A DNA stretch of 64,000 nt from Atopobiaceae bacterium (GTDB lineage Bacteria > Actinomycetota > Coriobacteriia > Coriobacteriales > Atopobiaceae): positions 1-64,000 of the forward strand of contig JALCUE010000001.1 of NCBI GenBank assembly GCA_022655215.1, in the 5' to 3' direction. The notes under the pieces are model-generated. The model was not told where the DNA came from and did no database searches. It worked only from the letters and a program-made list of their open reading frames with translations. Shown piece by piece: positions 1 through 7,732 of the stretch (its first letter is position 1; the number at the start of each line of letters is the position of its first letter). The position numbers and the translations under genes are program-made.

Positions 1-79
1 CCCGGCGGACGTCCTGCTCGAGCACTACGGGCTCGACGGCGCGGGCATCGCCCGCCAGGTGGAGGACTTCCTGGCGTAG
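1..79 (+). CDS. C-terminal end of a transketolase-like protein (5' end outside window)
   Basis: Only the last 25 residues are present, in the frame that ends with TAG at 77-79. The tail reads PADVLLEHYGLDGAGIARQV and then EDFLA. The pattern of a short hydrophobic stretch, then 'YGLDG..I' and an amphipathic end resembles the extreme C-terminus of transketolase C-terminal subunits, in which a glycine-rich loop is followed by a terminal helix. No catalytic residues lie inside the window, so the family call rests on this short tail alone and could be wrong. A strong hairpin follows and closes the transcript against the convergent degV gene. Confidence 0.4.
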   Translation, partial: PADVLLEHYGLDGAGIARQVEDFLA

Positions 80-108
80 GGCGAGCCCCACGTCTCCCGG
101 AAACCCAC

Positions 109-142
109 GCGGTCCCGCAGGTCGTCAAGCCTGCGGGGCCGC
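109..142. terminator. Hairpin between convergent genes
   Basis: A 13-bp stem (109-121 with 130-142, one G.U wobble) encloses an 8-nt loop. It lies between the end of the transketolase-like gene and the end of degV, which point at each other. There is no clear T-run on either side, so bidirectional terminator is inferred from position and stem strength. Confidence 0.6.
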
Positions 143-177
143 GTCCGCTCTCTCGGGACCTCGCCTTCCGGGAGAGG

Positions 178-1029
178 TTACGCGTCCTTGCGACCGAAGA
201 AGGCCACGCCTATGGCGCCCGGCCCCACGTGCGTGCCGATGGTCGAGCCAACCGAGTAGGACGGGACCTCGTCCGTGCCCTTCTCCCAGAGGTGACGGCT
301 GTCGTCGACGTACTTGGCGAGCATACGCTCGGCCGTGCCGCTGTAGCCCACGGCGTAGGGGAGGGAGAAGTCGATCCCGCCGGCCTTCTCGACCTCCTGG
401 CTCAGCAAGTTGCGGGCGTTCTTCGAGCCGCGGGCCTTGCCCAGCACGCCCACCGCCCCCTCACTGATCGACACCACGGGCTTGATCGAGAGGACCGAGC
501 CCACCATGCCTGCCGCCGCGGAGATGCGGCCGCCTCGACGCAGGTACTCGAGCGTGTCGAGACACGCGAGCACGCGGATGTCATGCCGCTGGCTCTCGAG
601 CGCGTCCGCGACCTCGTCGAGCGTGGAGCCCCCGTCCACCATCCGCGCGGCCAGCTCGACCAGGATCCTCTCGCCTATGCTGGCGCTCCCGCTGTCCACC
701 AGACGGCAGGTGACGTCGACCTGCGACATCGCGGCCTCCGCGCTCTGGTTGGTGCCCGACAGGTCCGCCGCCACGGTGATGACCAGGGCCTCGTCGCCGG
801 CGTCGCGGCACTCCTCCAGCGCCTGCTCGAACTGATAGGGGGTGACCTGGCTGGTCTTGGGCAGGTCGTCCCCCTCCACGAGCATCTCGTAGAAGCGCTC
901 GTGCGTGAGCTCGACGCCGTCGAGGTAGGTCGTGGTGCCGAACGTTATGGAGAGGGGCAGCACGGTGACGCCCTCGATCTCATGAGGGAGGATGTCGGAC
1001 GCGGAGTCCGTGATGATGCGGATCGCCAT
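178..1029 (-). CDS. DegV family lipid-binding protein
   Basis: A 283-residue protein starting MAIRIITDSASDI. DegV proteins bind a single fatty acid and serve as FakB-type substrate carriers for fatty acid kinase. The diagnostic features visible here are the N-terminal 'ITDSASD' strand-loop, 'SGTNQSA' near the middle (usual form GT.QSA) and 'CLDTLEYLRRGGRIS' in the second domain, which contacts the lipid carboxylate and packs the domain interface. Length matches the family (about 280). The start at 1029 is chosen because the homologous N-terminus begins exactly there; upstream codons add an unrelated leader. No fakA partner is visible nearby, so the gene appears monocistronic. Confidence 0.9.
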   Translation of the reverse strand: MAIRIITDSASDILPHEIEGVTVLPLSITFGTTTYLDGVELTHERFYEMLVEGDDLPKTSQVTPYQFEQALEECRDAGDEALVITVAADLSGTNQSAEAAMSQVDVTCRLVDSGSASIGERILVELAARMVDGGSTLDEVADALESQRHDIRVLACLDTLEYLRRGGRISAAAGMVGSVLSIKPVVSISEGAVGVLGKARGSKNARNLLSQEVEKAGGIDFSLPYAVGYSGTAERMLAKYVDDSRHLWEKGTDEVPSYSVGSTIGTHVGPGAIGVAFFGRKDA

Positions 1030-1114
1030 GGGAATCGCTTTCGTCGTGGGCCGACAGTGGCCTCCCATCCTACGTCAGGGCGCGTGGGCGTGGGTCTCAC
1101 GATGCCGGGGTGCC

Positions 1115-1759
1115 TTACCAGGCGGCGTACTTGACGTTGTCGAGCGACCAGTGGACGTCGCGGATGTAGTCCTGGAGCGCGGCTCCGTCGCCCTGCTCGA
1201 ACAGGGCTACGATCTTCCTGTGCTCCTCGTTGGCGAGGCGCATGTTGGCGATGGACTCGTCATCCGCGTGCAGGTACGAGCGCTTGGACAACACCTGGCC
1301 GAGGGAGACGAGCTCGCCTTTGAGCCTCTCGTTTCCGCACCTCGCCACGTACGTGTCGTGGAACTCGTGTTGGAGGTCGTAGTACCTCTCGGTGAGGCCA
1401 CTGTCGAGTGCCAGGTCCATCGACTCGCAGAGGAACCTCATCTGTCTCAGGACCTCCGCGTCCATCCGTGGGAGGGAGAGCAGGGCGGCGCGTCCGTCGA
1501 GCGGTCCGAGTATCTCGAACACCTCGCGTGCCTGCGTCTCGTCGAACCCGCTCACGCGATAGCCACGTCTGGGGACGCTCTCGAGGTACCCGTCGCTCTC
1601 CAGCTGGCTCAGCGCCTCGCGCACGGGGGTGCGGCTCACGTCGAGCGCGGAGCAGACCTGGAGCTCGACCACGTGGTCTCCCTGGGCGAGCTCGCCCGAC
1701 ATTATCCGTGCGACCACGTAGTCGTAGACCTGCGCCTTGAGCGGCTTGAAGTCGACCAT
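1115..1759 (-). CDS. GntR family transcriptional regulator, FCD (FadR-like) subfamily
   Basis: A 214-residue regulator starting MVDFKPLKAQVYDYV. The N-terminal 70 residues form the winged helix ('GDHVVELQVCSALDVSRTPV' then 'REAL' is the recognition helix). The C-terminal part is an all-helical FCD ligand domain with the expected acidic and histidine residues ('EFHDTYV', 'EEHRKI') that normally bind a metal or carboxylate ligand. The start at 1759 is favoured over the longer reading because a GGGGAGG ribosome site lies just upstream. It is divergent from the dimethylarginine-hydrolase/antiporter pair, and two TGTATAC-type palindromes fill the gap. It probably represses that pair and itself in response to an arginine-related ligand (inference). 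Confidence 0.88.
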   Translation of the reverse strand: MVDFKPLKAQVYDYVVARIMSGELAQGDHVVELQVCSALDVSRTPVREALSQLESDGYLESVPRRGYRVSGFDETQAREVFEILGPLDGRAALLSLPRMDAEVLRQMRFLCESMDLALDSGLTERYYDLQHEFHDTYVARCGNERLKGELVSLGQVLSKRSYLHADDESIANMRLANEEHRKIVALFEQGDGAALQDYIRDVHWSLDNVKYAAW

Positions 1760-1803
1760 GGAAGGTGCCTCCCCGAACGTCTCGACGATGCCTTGATTGC
1801 TCT

Positions 1804-1823
1804 TATGTATACATAGCATACAT
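1804..1823. promoter_or_regulatory. Candidate GntR/FCD operator 1
   Basis: TATGTATACATA at 1804-1815 is a perfect palindrome. ATGTAT (1805) and ATACAT (1818-1823) also form an outer inverted repeat. TGTATACA-type cores are typical of FadR/FCD-subfamily operators. It lies about 45 nt upstream of the regulator start, as expected for autoregulation. Confidence 0.6.
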
Positions 1824-1925
1824 CAAGTCCACAGAGTACGAGACGACATGCATCACATGTCTAGCACCATTTACGACGAAGATTCTACCGTTCGCAACGA
1901 TGTCCGCTCATCCCCTCATTCCAGA

Positions 1926-1942
1926 TTGTATACAGAATACAA
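1926..1942. promoter_or_regulatory. Candidate GntR/FCD operator 2
   Basis: TTGTAT-N5-ATACAA is a perfect inverted repeat about 55 nt upstream of the dimethylarginine-hydrolase-like start. It shares the TGTATAC core with the site at 1804. Two related sites in one divergent gap support control of both directions by the adjacent FCD regulator. Confidence 0.6.
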
Positions 1943-1995
1943 CCCGTTGGAAGACGTCCCGAGAAGAGGGGCGTCAGAGGAAGGAAGGTCCGTCC

Positions 1996-2781
1996 ATGGC
2001 AAGCAACTTCACGCATGCGATCGTCCGCCGCCCGTCCCACTCGGTCTGCGATGGCCTCACCACGTCAGACCTGGGCAAGCCCGACTACGAGCTCGCGCTC
2101 AAGCAGCATGACGACTACATCGAGGCCCTCAAGCAGGCTGGCGTCGAGGTCACGGTCCTGCCCGCGCTCGAGGACCATCCCGACTGCGTCTTCGTCGAGG
2201 ACACCGCGGTCATCACGCCGAGCGGTGCGATCATGGACCGTCCCGCCGACCCCACCCGTACCGCCGAGGCCGGCCTCATGCTCCCCACGATCCGCGAGTT
2301 CTTCCCTGACGAGAAGATCAAGCAGATCACGGAGCCCGGCACGCTCGAGGGTGGCGACGTCATGATGGTGGGCGACCACTACTACGTGGGCCACTCCAAG
2401 CGCACCAACGACGAGGGCTACAGGCAGTTCGCCGGCTTCCTCACCGAGTGGGGCTACACCTCCGAGCAGGTCCCCGTGACCAACATCCTCCACCTCAAGA
2501 CCGGCGGCACCTACGTCGAGGACGGACACCTCCTCGTGAGCGGCGAGTTCAAGGCCGCCCCCCAGTACCGTCGCGGCCAGTTCTCCGACGTCTTCGAGGT
2601 CCCCGACGAGGAGGCCTACGGCGCCGACTGCGTCCGCATGAACGACAAGGTGATCATGGCGGCGGGATACCCGACCGTGAAGGGCCAGCTCGAGAAGTGG
2701 GGCTACGACATCATCGAGGTCGAGATGAGCGAGTTCCGCAAGATCGACGGCAGCATCACCTGCCTCTCGCTTCGCTTCTAG
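1996..2781 (+). CDS. Dimethylarginine dimethylaminohydrolase-like (DDAH/arginine-deiminase superfamily) enzyme
   Basis: A 261-residue guanidine-modifying enzyme. DDAH converts methylarginines to citrulline and a methylamine; relatives act on arginine or other guanidines. Catalytic elements are visible: 'FVEDTA' at about 66-71 (substrate guanidine contacts), 'LEGGDV' at 117-122, the active-site His166 in 'ILHLKTGGTY', and the nucleophile Cys256 in 'SITCLSLRF' at the extreme C-terminus, the usual DDAH layout. Length fits DDAH rather than the much longer ArcA arginine deiminase. The start at 1996 is preceded by an AGGAAGGAAGG stretch; the longer reading runs through the operator. It is followed by an APC antiporter in the same direction, suggesting import of a guanidino amino acid and its hydrolysis. 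Confidence 0.82.
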   Translation: MASNFTHAIVRRPSHSVCDGLTTSDLGKPDYELALKQHDDYIEALKQAGVEVTVLPALEDHPDCVFVEDTAVITPSGAIMDRPADPTRTAEAGLMLPTIREFFPDEKIKQITEPGTLEGGDVMMVGDHYYVGHSKRTNDEGYRQFAGFLTEWGYTSEQVPVTNILHLKTGGTYVEDGHLLVSGEFKAAPQYRRGQFSDVFEVPDEEAYGADCVRMNDKVIMAAGYPTVKGQLEKWGYDIIEVEMSEFRKIDGSITCLSLRF

Positions 2782-2792
2782 AAAACCGTGTC

Positions 2793-2822
2793 CCCGGGGG
2801 CCGCGTGCGCGCGGCCCCCGGG
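2793..2822 (+). promoter_or_regulatory. Very stable intercistronic hairpin between the DDAH-like gene and the antiporter
   Basis: A perfect 13-bp all-GC stem (2793-2805 with 2810-2822) has a 4-nt loop and no T-run. It sits in the 64-nt gap between two co-directional genes. Its 3' arm covers the only ribosome site for an ATG at 2831, while the GGAAGGGG serving the ATG at 2846 stays free. It may act as an attenuator or as an mRNA-stability element that changes the ratio of the two products. Confidence 0.6.
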
Positions 2823-2845
2823 AGCGTCCCATGGAAGGGGCACTC

Positions 2846-4303
2846 ATGGCAGACAGCACTGCCGAGGTCGAGAACAAGAAGGGAATCGGCCTCTTCGGTC
2901 TCATCGGGCTCGTCGTCAGCTCCTGCATCGGTACGGGCGTGTTCGCCCTCACCGGCCAGCTGGCATCCGTCGCCTCGCCCGGCGGCGTCCTCGTGTCGTG
3001 GCTCGTCGTGGGGTGCGGGTTCCTCGCCCTCGCCCTGTCCCTCAACAACCTCGTGTCCAAGAGGCCCGAGGCAAGCAGCATCTACGCCTACGCGAGGGAC
3101 GGCTTCGGGTCGTTCTCGGGCTTCGTGTCAGGCTGGGGATACTGGCTCTCCGCGTGGCTCGGCAACGTCGCCTTCGCGACGATCATCGCCTCCACGCTGG
3201 GCTACTTCTTCCCCTACTTCCTCCCCGGCAACAACATAGGCTCGATCATCATGGGCTCCGTCATCAACTGGGTGCTCGTGCTGCTCGTCATCAGGGGAGT
3301 GGAGAGCGCCTCCCTGCTCAACGCCCTCATCATGGTGGTCAAGGTGGCCGCACTCGGCATCTTCATCATCTTCGGCCTGTTCATGTTCAAGGCTGGCATC
3401 TTCACCGCCGACTTCTGGGGCAACGTCCACGACGCAGCCGTCGCGGCGGGCACCCTGGGGACGGACGCCGTGCCTCTGGGTGACCTCGCCACGCAGGTCA
3501 AGAGCTGTCTCATCACCATGATGTGGGTCTTCATCGGCATCGAGGGCGCCAGCGTCGTCACCTCCCGTGCGAGGAAGCGCTCGCAGGCCGGCACGGCCAC
3601 CGTCATCGGCCTTGTCATGGTCGTGGCCATCTACCTGGGCGCATCCCTGCTTCCCTACGGCTTCATGTCGTACACGGAGGTGGCGCAGCTCGACTACCCC
3701 GCCGTCCTCTACGTCTTCGAGAAGATGGCACCCGGATGGGGCGGCGCCTTCATCGCGATCTCGATGCTCATCTCAGGCTTCGGCTGCTGGCTCTCGTTCA
3801 CGCTGCTTCCCGCCGAGATAACCAAGGACATGGCCAACGACCATCTCCTCGGTTCCTGGTGGTCCAAGCTCAACGGCCACGGTGCGCCCGTGAACTCCCT
3901 CATCGCCGTGGGCGTCTGCACGCAGCTCTTCATGCTCACGCTGCTGCTCACGGAGGACGCGTACAACTTCGCGCTCTCCCTGTGCACCGTCTCCATCGCG
4001 ATCACCTGGGCGCTCGCCGCCGCCTATCAGCTCAAGCTCTCGGTCCAGCTGCATGAGGGGGCCCAGATCGCGATCGGCGTCGTGGCCACGGCGTTCCTCG
4101 TCGTGGGGACCATCCTCAGCGGTTGGCAGTACCTGCTCCTGTGCTGCCTCGGCTACGTCCCCGGCATCTTCTTCTACGCGAGGGGCCGCAAGGAACATGA
4201 CGAGAAGACCTTCGAGAGGTCCGACTATCCCATCGTCGCCCTCGTCGTCATCTGCGCCGTGGTGTCGATCGTGCTTCTCGCCACCGGCCAGATCGGCGTC
4301 TGA
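2846..4303 (+). CDS. APC-family basic amino acid antiporter (ArcD-like arginine/ornithine type)
   Basis: A 485-residue inner-membrane transporter of the amino acid-polyamine-organocation superfamily. The N-terminus carries the APC signature 'GLVVSSCIGTGVFAL' in TM1 with the unwound glycine-rich segment, and about 12 hydrophobic segments follow. Similarity to the basic amino acid/polyamine antiporter group (ArcD/AdiC/LysP-like) is suggested by 'KRPEASSIYAYAR' after TM2 and 'FIGIEGASVVTSRARKRS' in the middle, where these exchangers read 'GiEGA...S.RAk'. Pairing with the upstream hydrolase fits arginine or methylarginine import in exchange for ornithine or citrulline. The 2846 start is preferred because its ribosome site lies outside the upstream hairpin; ATG 2831 is the alternative. 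Confidence 0.85.
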   Translation: MADSTAEVENKKGIGLFGLIGLVVSSCIGTGVFALTGQLASVASPGGVLVSWLVVGCGFLALALSLNNLVSKRPEASSIYAYARDGFGSFSGFVSGWGYWLSAWLGNVAFATIIASTLGYFFPYFLPGNNIGSIIMGSVINWVLVLLVIRGVESASLLNALIMVVKVAALGIFIIFGLFMFKAGIFTADFWGNVHDAAVAAGTLGTDAVPLGDLATQVKSCLITMMWVFIGIEGASVVTSRARKRSQAGTATVIGLVMVVAIYLGASLLPYGFMSYTEVAQLDYPAVLYVFEKMAPGWGGAFIAISMLISGFGCWLSFTLLPAEITKDMANDHLLGSWWSKLNGHGAPVNSLIAVGVCTQLFMLTLLLTEDAYNFALSLCTVSIAITWALAAAYQLKLSVQLHEGAQIAIGVVATAFLVVGTILSGWQYLLLCCLGYVPGIFFYARGRKEHDEKTFERSDYPIVALVVICAVVSIVLLATGQIGV

Positions 4304-4324
4304 TACAGGAACCACTCCCACTCT

Positions 4325-4375
4325 GACGGGCGAGAGGGCCGAAGCGACGACGTCGCCGAGGCCCTCTCGCCCGTC
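4325..4375. terminator. Bidirectional terminator hairpin
   Basis: A perfect 16-bp stem (4325-4340 with 4360-4375) has an inner extension GCGAC/GTCGC. It lies between the converging antiporter and lysozyme genes. Confidence 0.75.
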
Positions 4376-4396
4376 TCGACCAGGTCTTGCCCTTCC

Positions 4397-5242
4397 CTAG
4401 ACCGCATCCTTCCAAGGGCGGTCCGCGCAGTCGTCCGTGAAGTAGAGGCTCAGGTCAGCGCCGCCGGATATGCCCGACACGCTGCCGCTCTCCGAGTACT
4501 GCCACATGCAGAAGTCGAACTGCCCGGCAGGAACGGTGGTCTCGTACTCGGCGTACCAGACGGGGTAGGAGGAGAGCCGCGTGAGGTCCACGCGGGCGAT
4601 GTCTCCGCCGTTGCCGTAGATCATCGGCTTGTATCCCGCGTCCGCGACGCGCTTGCAGAAGACGCTCGCGTTGCTCGTCGCCTGGTCGACGGTGAGGTCG
4701 GCCGCCCTGGTGCCGGGGGTGCCTGCGGGCTCGAGGTCGTAGACGAGGGGGAGGTCCAGGGAGTCGCCTCCCAACGCGTCGAGGGCGAAGCCGGCCTCCT
4801 CGTCCGCCTCGGAATCGCTTATGGCCTGGCTGAACATGTAGGCGCCCACCTGGAGGCCCACGGCCTTGGCGCCGGCGAGGTTCAGCTTGAAGCGCTTGTC
4901 GGCATGGACCGACCCCTCCGACGTGCCGCGATACCCGATGCGCACGATCGCGATGTCGATCCCGTCCTCGGCCACGGAGAGCCAGTCGATCGCTCCCTGG
5001 TGGTCGGACACGTCGACGCACGTCTTGGAGCAGACCTTCCCGCCCTCGACGTAGGTGGCGCGTCCGGCGTCGTCGAACGTGATGCCCGAGAGGTCGTAGG
5101 GGCTCACGTACGCGGGCGTGCTCGCGGCCGTGTCGTCCGTCGTGTCGGGGCTCGCGCAGGCCGAGAGGAGCCCGCCGCAGCACAGACCCGCCGCGCCGAG
5201 GCCGACGCCGGCCAGGAACCCTCTTCTGCTCATAGTCATCAT
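4397..5242 (-). CDS. Secreted GH25 (1,4-beta-N-acetylmuramidase) lysozyme, predicted Tat lipoprotein
   Basis: A 281-residue protein starting MMTMSRRGFLAGVGLG. It hydrolyses peptidoglycan glycan strands. The N-terminus combines a twin-arginine motif (SRRGFLAG) with a hydrophobic stretch ending in the lipobox LSAC, so it is probably exported folded by Tat and lipid-anchored outside. The GH25 barrel shows 'CVDVSDHQGAIDW' (first catalytic Asp), 'IAIVRIGYRG', 'GAYMFSQA' and 'LVYDLEP' (catalytic Asp/Glu pair), in the normal order. A Thr/Ala/Asp linker joins anchor and barrel. The start at 5242 has a TAGGG ribosome site 8 nt upstream; ATGs at 5239 and 5233 are alternatives. It is monocistronic and convergent with the antiporter. 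Confidence 0.88.
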   Translation of the reverse strand: MMTMSRRGFLAGVGLGAAGLCCGGLLSACASPDTTDDTAASTPAYVSPYDLSGITFDDAGRATYVEGGKVCSKTCVDVSDHQGAIDWLSVAEDGIDIAIVRIGYRGTSEGSVHADKRFKLNLAGAKAVGLQVGAYMFSQAISDSEADEEAGFALDALGGDSLDLPLVYDLEPAGTPGTRAADLTVDQATSNASVFCKRVADAGYKPMIYGNGGDIARVDLTRLSSYPVWYAEYETTVPAGQFDFCMWQYSESGSVSGISGGADLSLYFTDDCADRPWKDAV

Positions 5243-5380
5243 GTGGACAACCCTACCAGAGCGGGGCGCGGGCCGTGTGGGTATGGCCGGGCCGTGTGGG
5301 CATGAGGTGTGCGCTGCCGGCGTCGCCCGGGTCTGCTCGGGTGTGCTCACCCAGGACCTGCTCGGCTTGGGCCTTCGTCG

Positions 5381-6874
5381 CTACTGAGGGAGGCTGACGG
5401 TGGAGTTGTACCAGCCGGTTCCCTGGACGACCATGCCGAGGTCGGTGACGTCGACCTTCCCGCTCGCGTCGGGGTTGGTCGTGGAGACGAGGTGCGTGCC
5501 GTACGACTTCGCGATTCCCGTCGTCCCGGCCCAGTTGAGCGCGAGTGCGCCGCTGCCGTCCGCCAGGGGCCAGACGACCTCGTAGCTGTGAGGCTCCCCG
5601 AGCACGGACGAGGAGTATCCCGTGGCCGTCATGTCGTCGAGCGAGACGATCGTGTAGACGATGCTCTCGTTGTTGTCGCCGACCTGCTGGATGAGGACGA
5701 GGCCTGCGTCCTCGTTCGTGAAGGCGGCGCCGTTGATGACGGAGTTCTGCCCCTGCGAGAGGACCGTGGCCGTCGAGACCTTCGTGAGGCCCTGGCCGAT
5801 GGAGTAGCGCGTGATGTCGAACGACGCGACGTTGTCCACGTTGTTGCCCTCGCGGTTGGGGATGACGATGAGGTCTCCCTTGTAGAGGCGCAGGATGAGG
5901 TCCGTCGACGTGTCGAGGCTCGACGTGATGTCCGTCTGCTCGCCCACCTTGCCGCCGGTGATGCCCACCACCTGGTAATGCCAGCTCCCGTACGTCCCCG
6001 TCCTCGTCACGAGATGGTCGGAGTCGCCCGCGAGCAAGCCCGTGCCCTCGAACAGCGTGGTCCTCTCGCCCGTCCCGAGGTCGATGGAGCAGACGCTCGA
6101 CGCCGAGGAGTTGATGACGGATGCCGTGGAGGTGCCGCGGCAGGAGTCGCTCGCGGTGAACCAGAGATGGTCGTCAGACACGCAGAAGGTGCGGGGCCGG
6201 AAGTCGAGACCGTCGCTCGTGACTTCGTAGCAGGAGTCATCGGCCAGCTGGCGCGCGTTCGAGCCGTCCAGGTCGCACACGGATATCCCCGTGCCCTGGA
6301 CGGTGGCGATGTATCCCTCCTGGCGGGTCGAGGAGGTCGAGCGGGGCGTGTAGTAGATCTTGTCGTCCACGATGCAGAAGCTGTCGGCGGCGACGGGCAG
6401 CTCGATCGCCGTCGCGTTCGTGCCCGAGAGGGGGACGCAGGTGTAGAGGGTGCCCTCGTAGTCCTGGAACGAGGCGGACATGTGATGTGAGGTCGAGACG
6501 GTCTGCTCGGGGGTGGCCGCGGCCTCGCCCTGGCCCTGCTCGGCCGGCTGGGACTGCTGCTCGCGCTGGGGCTCGATCACGTTCGTGTAGACCATGTACG
6601 CCGCGAAGACGACAGCGGTCACGGCGACGACGACCAGGACCACGACCGCGGCCGCGGGGATGGTCTTGTGCGGGCGAGGCCTCTTGGCGGGGGCCTCTGT
6701 CGGCGCGGCGGTCCTCTCCGCGGCGGGGGACTCTGCCGGTGCGACGGTCTTCTCGGCAGGGGCGGCGGCGGGCGACGGCTCCTCGGGTGCGGTCGCGTCG
6801 ACCTCGGCCCCGCAGCTCGTGCAGAACCTCGCTCCGTCCGGCAGCTTGCTCCCGCAGTTCCTGCAATACGCCAT
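5381..6874 (-). CDS. Zinc-ribbon membrane protein with extracytoplasmic beta-propeller-like domain
   Basis: A 497-residue protein. Residues 1-22 form a zinc ribbon (CRNCGSKL...FCTSCG, two CxxC pairs). A Pro/Ala/Glu-rich linker then leads to one strong transmembrane segment (about residues 72-95). After a Gln/Glu linker, the outer part of about 360 residues contains repeated short blocks of the kind 'SVCDLDG', 'IYYTPRS', 'LWFTASD', 'ICVSDD' that resemble DUF5050/propeller-like domains of zinc-ribbon sensor proteins. No enzyme motif is seen. The topology (cytoplasmic zinc ribbon, single helix, large outer domain) suggests a sensory or envelope role; the ligand is unknown. A GAGGGG ribosome site precedes the start. 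Confidence 0.7.
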   Translation of the reverse strand: MAYCRNCGSKLPDGARFCTSCGAEVDATAPEEPSPAAAPAEKTVAPAESPAAERTAAPTEAPAKRPRPHKTIPAAAVVVLVVVAVTAVVFAAYMVYTNVIEPQREQQSQPAEQGQGEAAATPEQTVSTSHHMSASFQDYEGTLYTCVPLSGTNATAIELPVAADSFCIVDDKIYYTPRSTSSTRQEGYIATVQGTGISVCDLDGSNARQLADDSCYEVTSDGLDFRPRTFCVSDDHLWFTASDSCRGTSTASVINSSASSVCSIDLGTGERTTLFEGTGLLAGDSDHLVTRTGTYGSWHYQVVGITGGKVGEQTDITSSLDTSTDLILRLYKGDLIVIPNREGNNVDNVASFDITRYSIGQGLTKVSTATVLSQGQNSVINGAAFTNEDAGLVLIQQVGDNNESIVYTIVSLDDMTATGYSSSVLGEPHSYEVVWPLADGSGALALNWAGTTGIAKSYGTHLVSTTNPDASGKVDVTDLGMVVQGTGWYNSTVSLPQ

Positions 6875-7255
6875 GGGTCCCCCTCGATCGTGTCCGTCGT
6901 CACGCGCATCTCGTCTTCAGGTGCGTATATGGTTCGGATTCTATTGCAACGGGACCCGCCGCGTGGGCGCGGGGCCGGTCACGGGGCGGGTCCGCGTCCG
7001 TTGCGGCCCGCTGCGGAGCGTCTGCGGCGGTGCCTTGGCCGACTTCCGCGCCGAGAGGTGCAAAAGAAGATGAATGGGGCCCGAAACGACGGTCGATTCG
7101 TCTTCTTTTGCACCTCTCGAGGCGTCTGGACGCCGTCTTCGGCCGTGGGGCCTCGAATCAGCTCGGCCCCCAGGCGTATCATCTGCTGGGTAGCCTATGT
7201 TCGTCCGAGACGTCCGTCTCGAGCGTCACCCCAGCGTGGAGGTGTCTGAACCCGC
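6875..7255. other. Divergent 381-bp intergenic region with large inverted repeat
   Basis: This gap lies between two divergent genes. It contains the 24-bp inverted repeat described separately (7052-7119) and a GGAGGTG ribosome site for yjdF. An AT-rich patch (about 6925-6945) next to the zinc-ribbon gene is a plausible promoter for it. I looked for the conserved yjdF-motif RNA before yjdF and could not recognise it by eye. No coding potential is convincing. Confidence 0.6.
7052..7119. repeat. 24-bp inverted repeat with 20-nt spacer
   Basis: Arm 1 (7052-7075) and arm 2 (7096-7119) are reverse complements with one mismatch. The arms contain an A-rich/T-rich core (GCAAAAGAAGA and TCTTCTTTTGC), unlike the surrounding GC-rich sequence. 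As RNA it would fold as a long hairpin in either direction. It lies between divergent genes, where an ordinary terminator is not expected. Confidence 0.75.
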
Positions 7256-7672
7256 ATGAGCATGTGCAAGCTGACCATCTGCTTCGAGGACCCGTTCTGG
7301 GTGGGGCTCGTGGAGACGGAGGACGACGGCACCTACAACGTCGCGCGTCACGTCTTCGGTGCGGAGCCCACGCAGCCCGAGGTGGAGGAGTTCGTGGCGC
7401 AGCATTGGAACGACCTGCGCTTCACGGCCGACCTCATGGTGGAGAAGCGCGGCGGCCACAAGATCAACCCCAAGCGCATGCGGCGCATCATCGAGCGCGA
7501 GGTCGCGGCGAACGCGCGCCGCGGCACGAAGGCACAGCAGGCCATCGCCGAGGATCGCGAGGCCAACAAGGCCGAGCGCGCCGCCGAGTCGAAGGCCCAG
7601 TGCGAGGCTCGCGAGAAGGCCGCCTACGAGCAGCGTCGCGCCAAGGCGAAGGCGAGGCACCGCGGCCACTGA
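7256..7672 (+). CDS. yjdF: YjdF family protein (DUF2992)
   Basis: A 138-residue protein. The N-terminal half carries the family pattern 'CKLTICFEDPFWVGLVE' and 'YNVARHVFGAEPT..EVEEFV'. A central 'KRGGHKINPKRMRRIIERE' follows, then a highly charged Lys/Arg/Ala helix to the C-terminus. In Bacillus and relatives yjdF is preceded by an azaaromatic-sensing riboswitch and is thought to protect from or process such compounds; the biochemical activity is not established. Here no such RNA was recognised upstream. The ribosome site GGAGGTG lies 11 nt before the ATG, slightly long spacing. It stands alone, followed by a convergent peroxidase. Confidence 0.88.
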   Translation: MSMCKLTICFEDPFWVGLVETEDDGTYNVARHVFGAEPTQPEVEEFVAQHWNDLRFTADLMVEKRGGHKINPKRMRRIIEREVAANARRGTKAQQAIAEDREANKAERAAESKAQCEAREKAAYEQRRAKAKARHRGH

Positions 7673-7732
7673 GGGTTCGGTCGTCTCCGGTGGCCATGTG
7701 GGCGAGCGCATCTCCGTCGTGGCCGAGCAGCT

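Noticed and set aside
410-835. Plus-strand frame inside degV.
   Set aside because: Antisense to a gene with clear DegV motifs; Arg/Ser-rich composition is typical of shadow frames.
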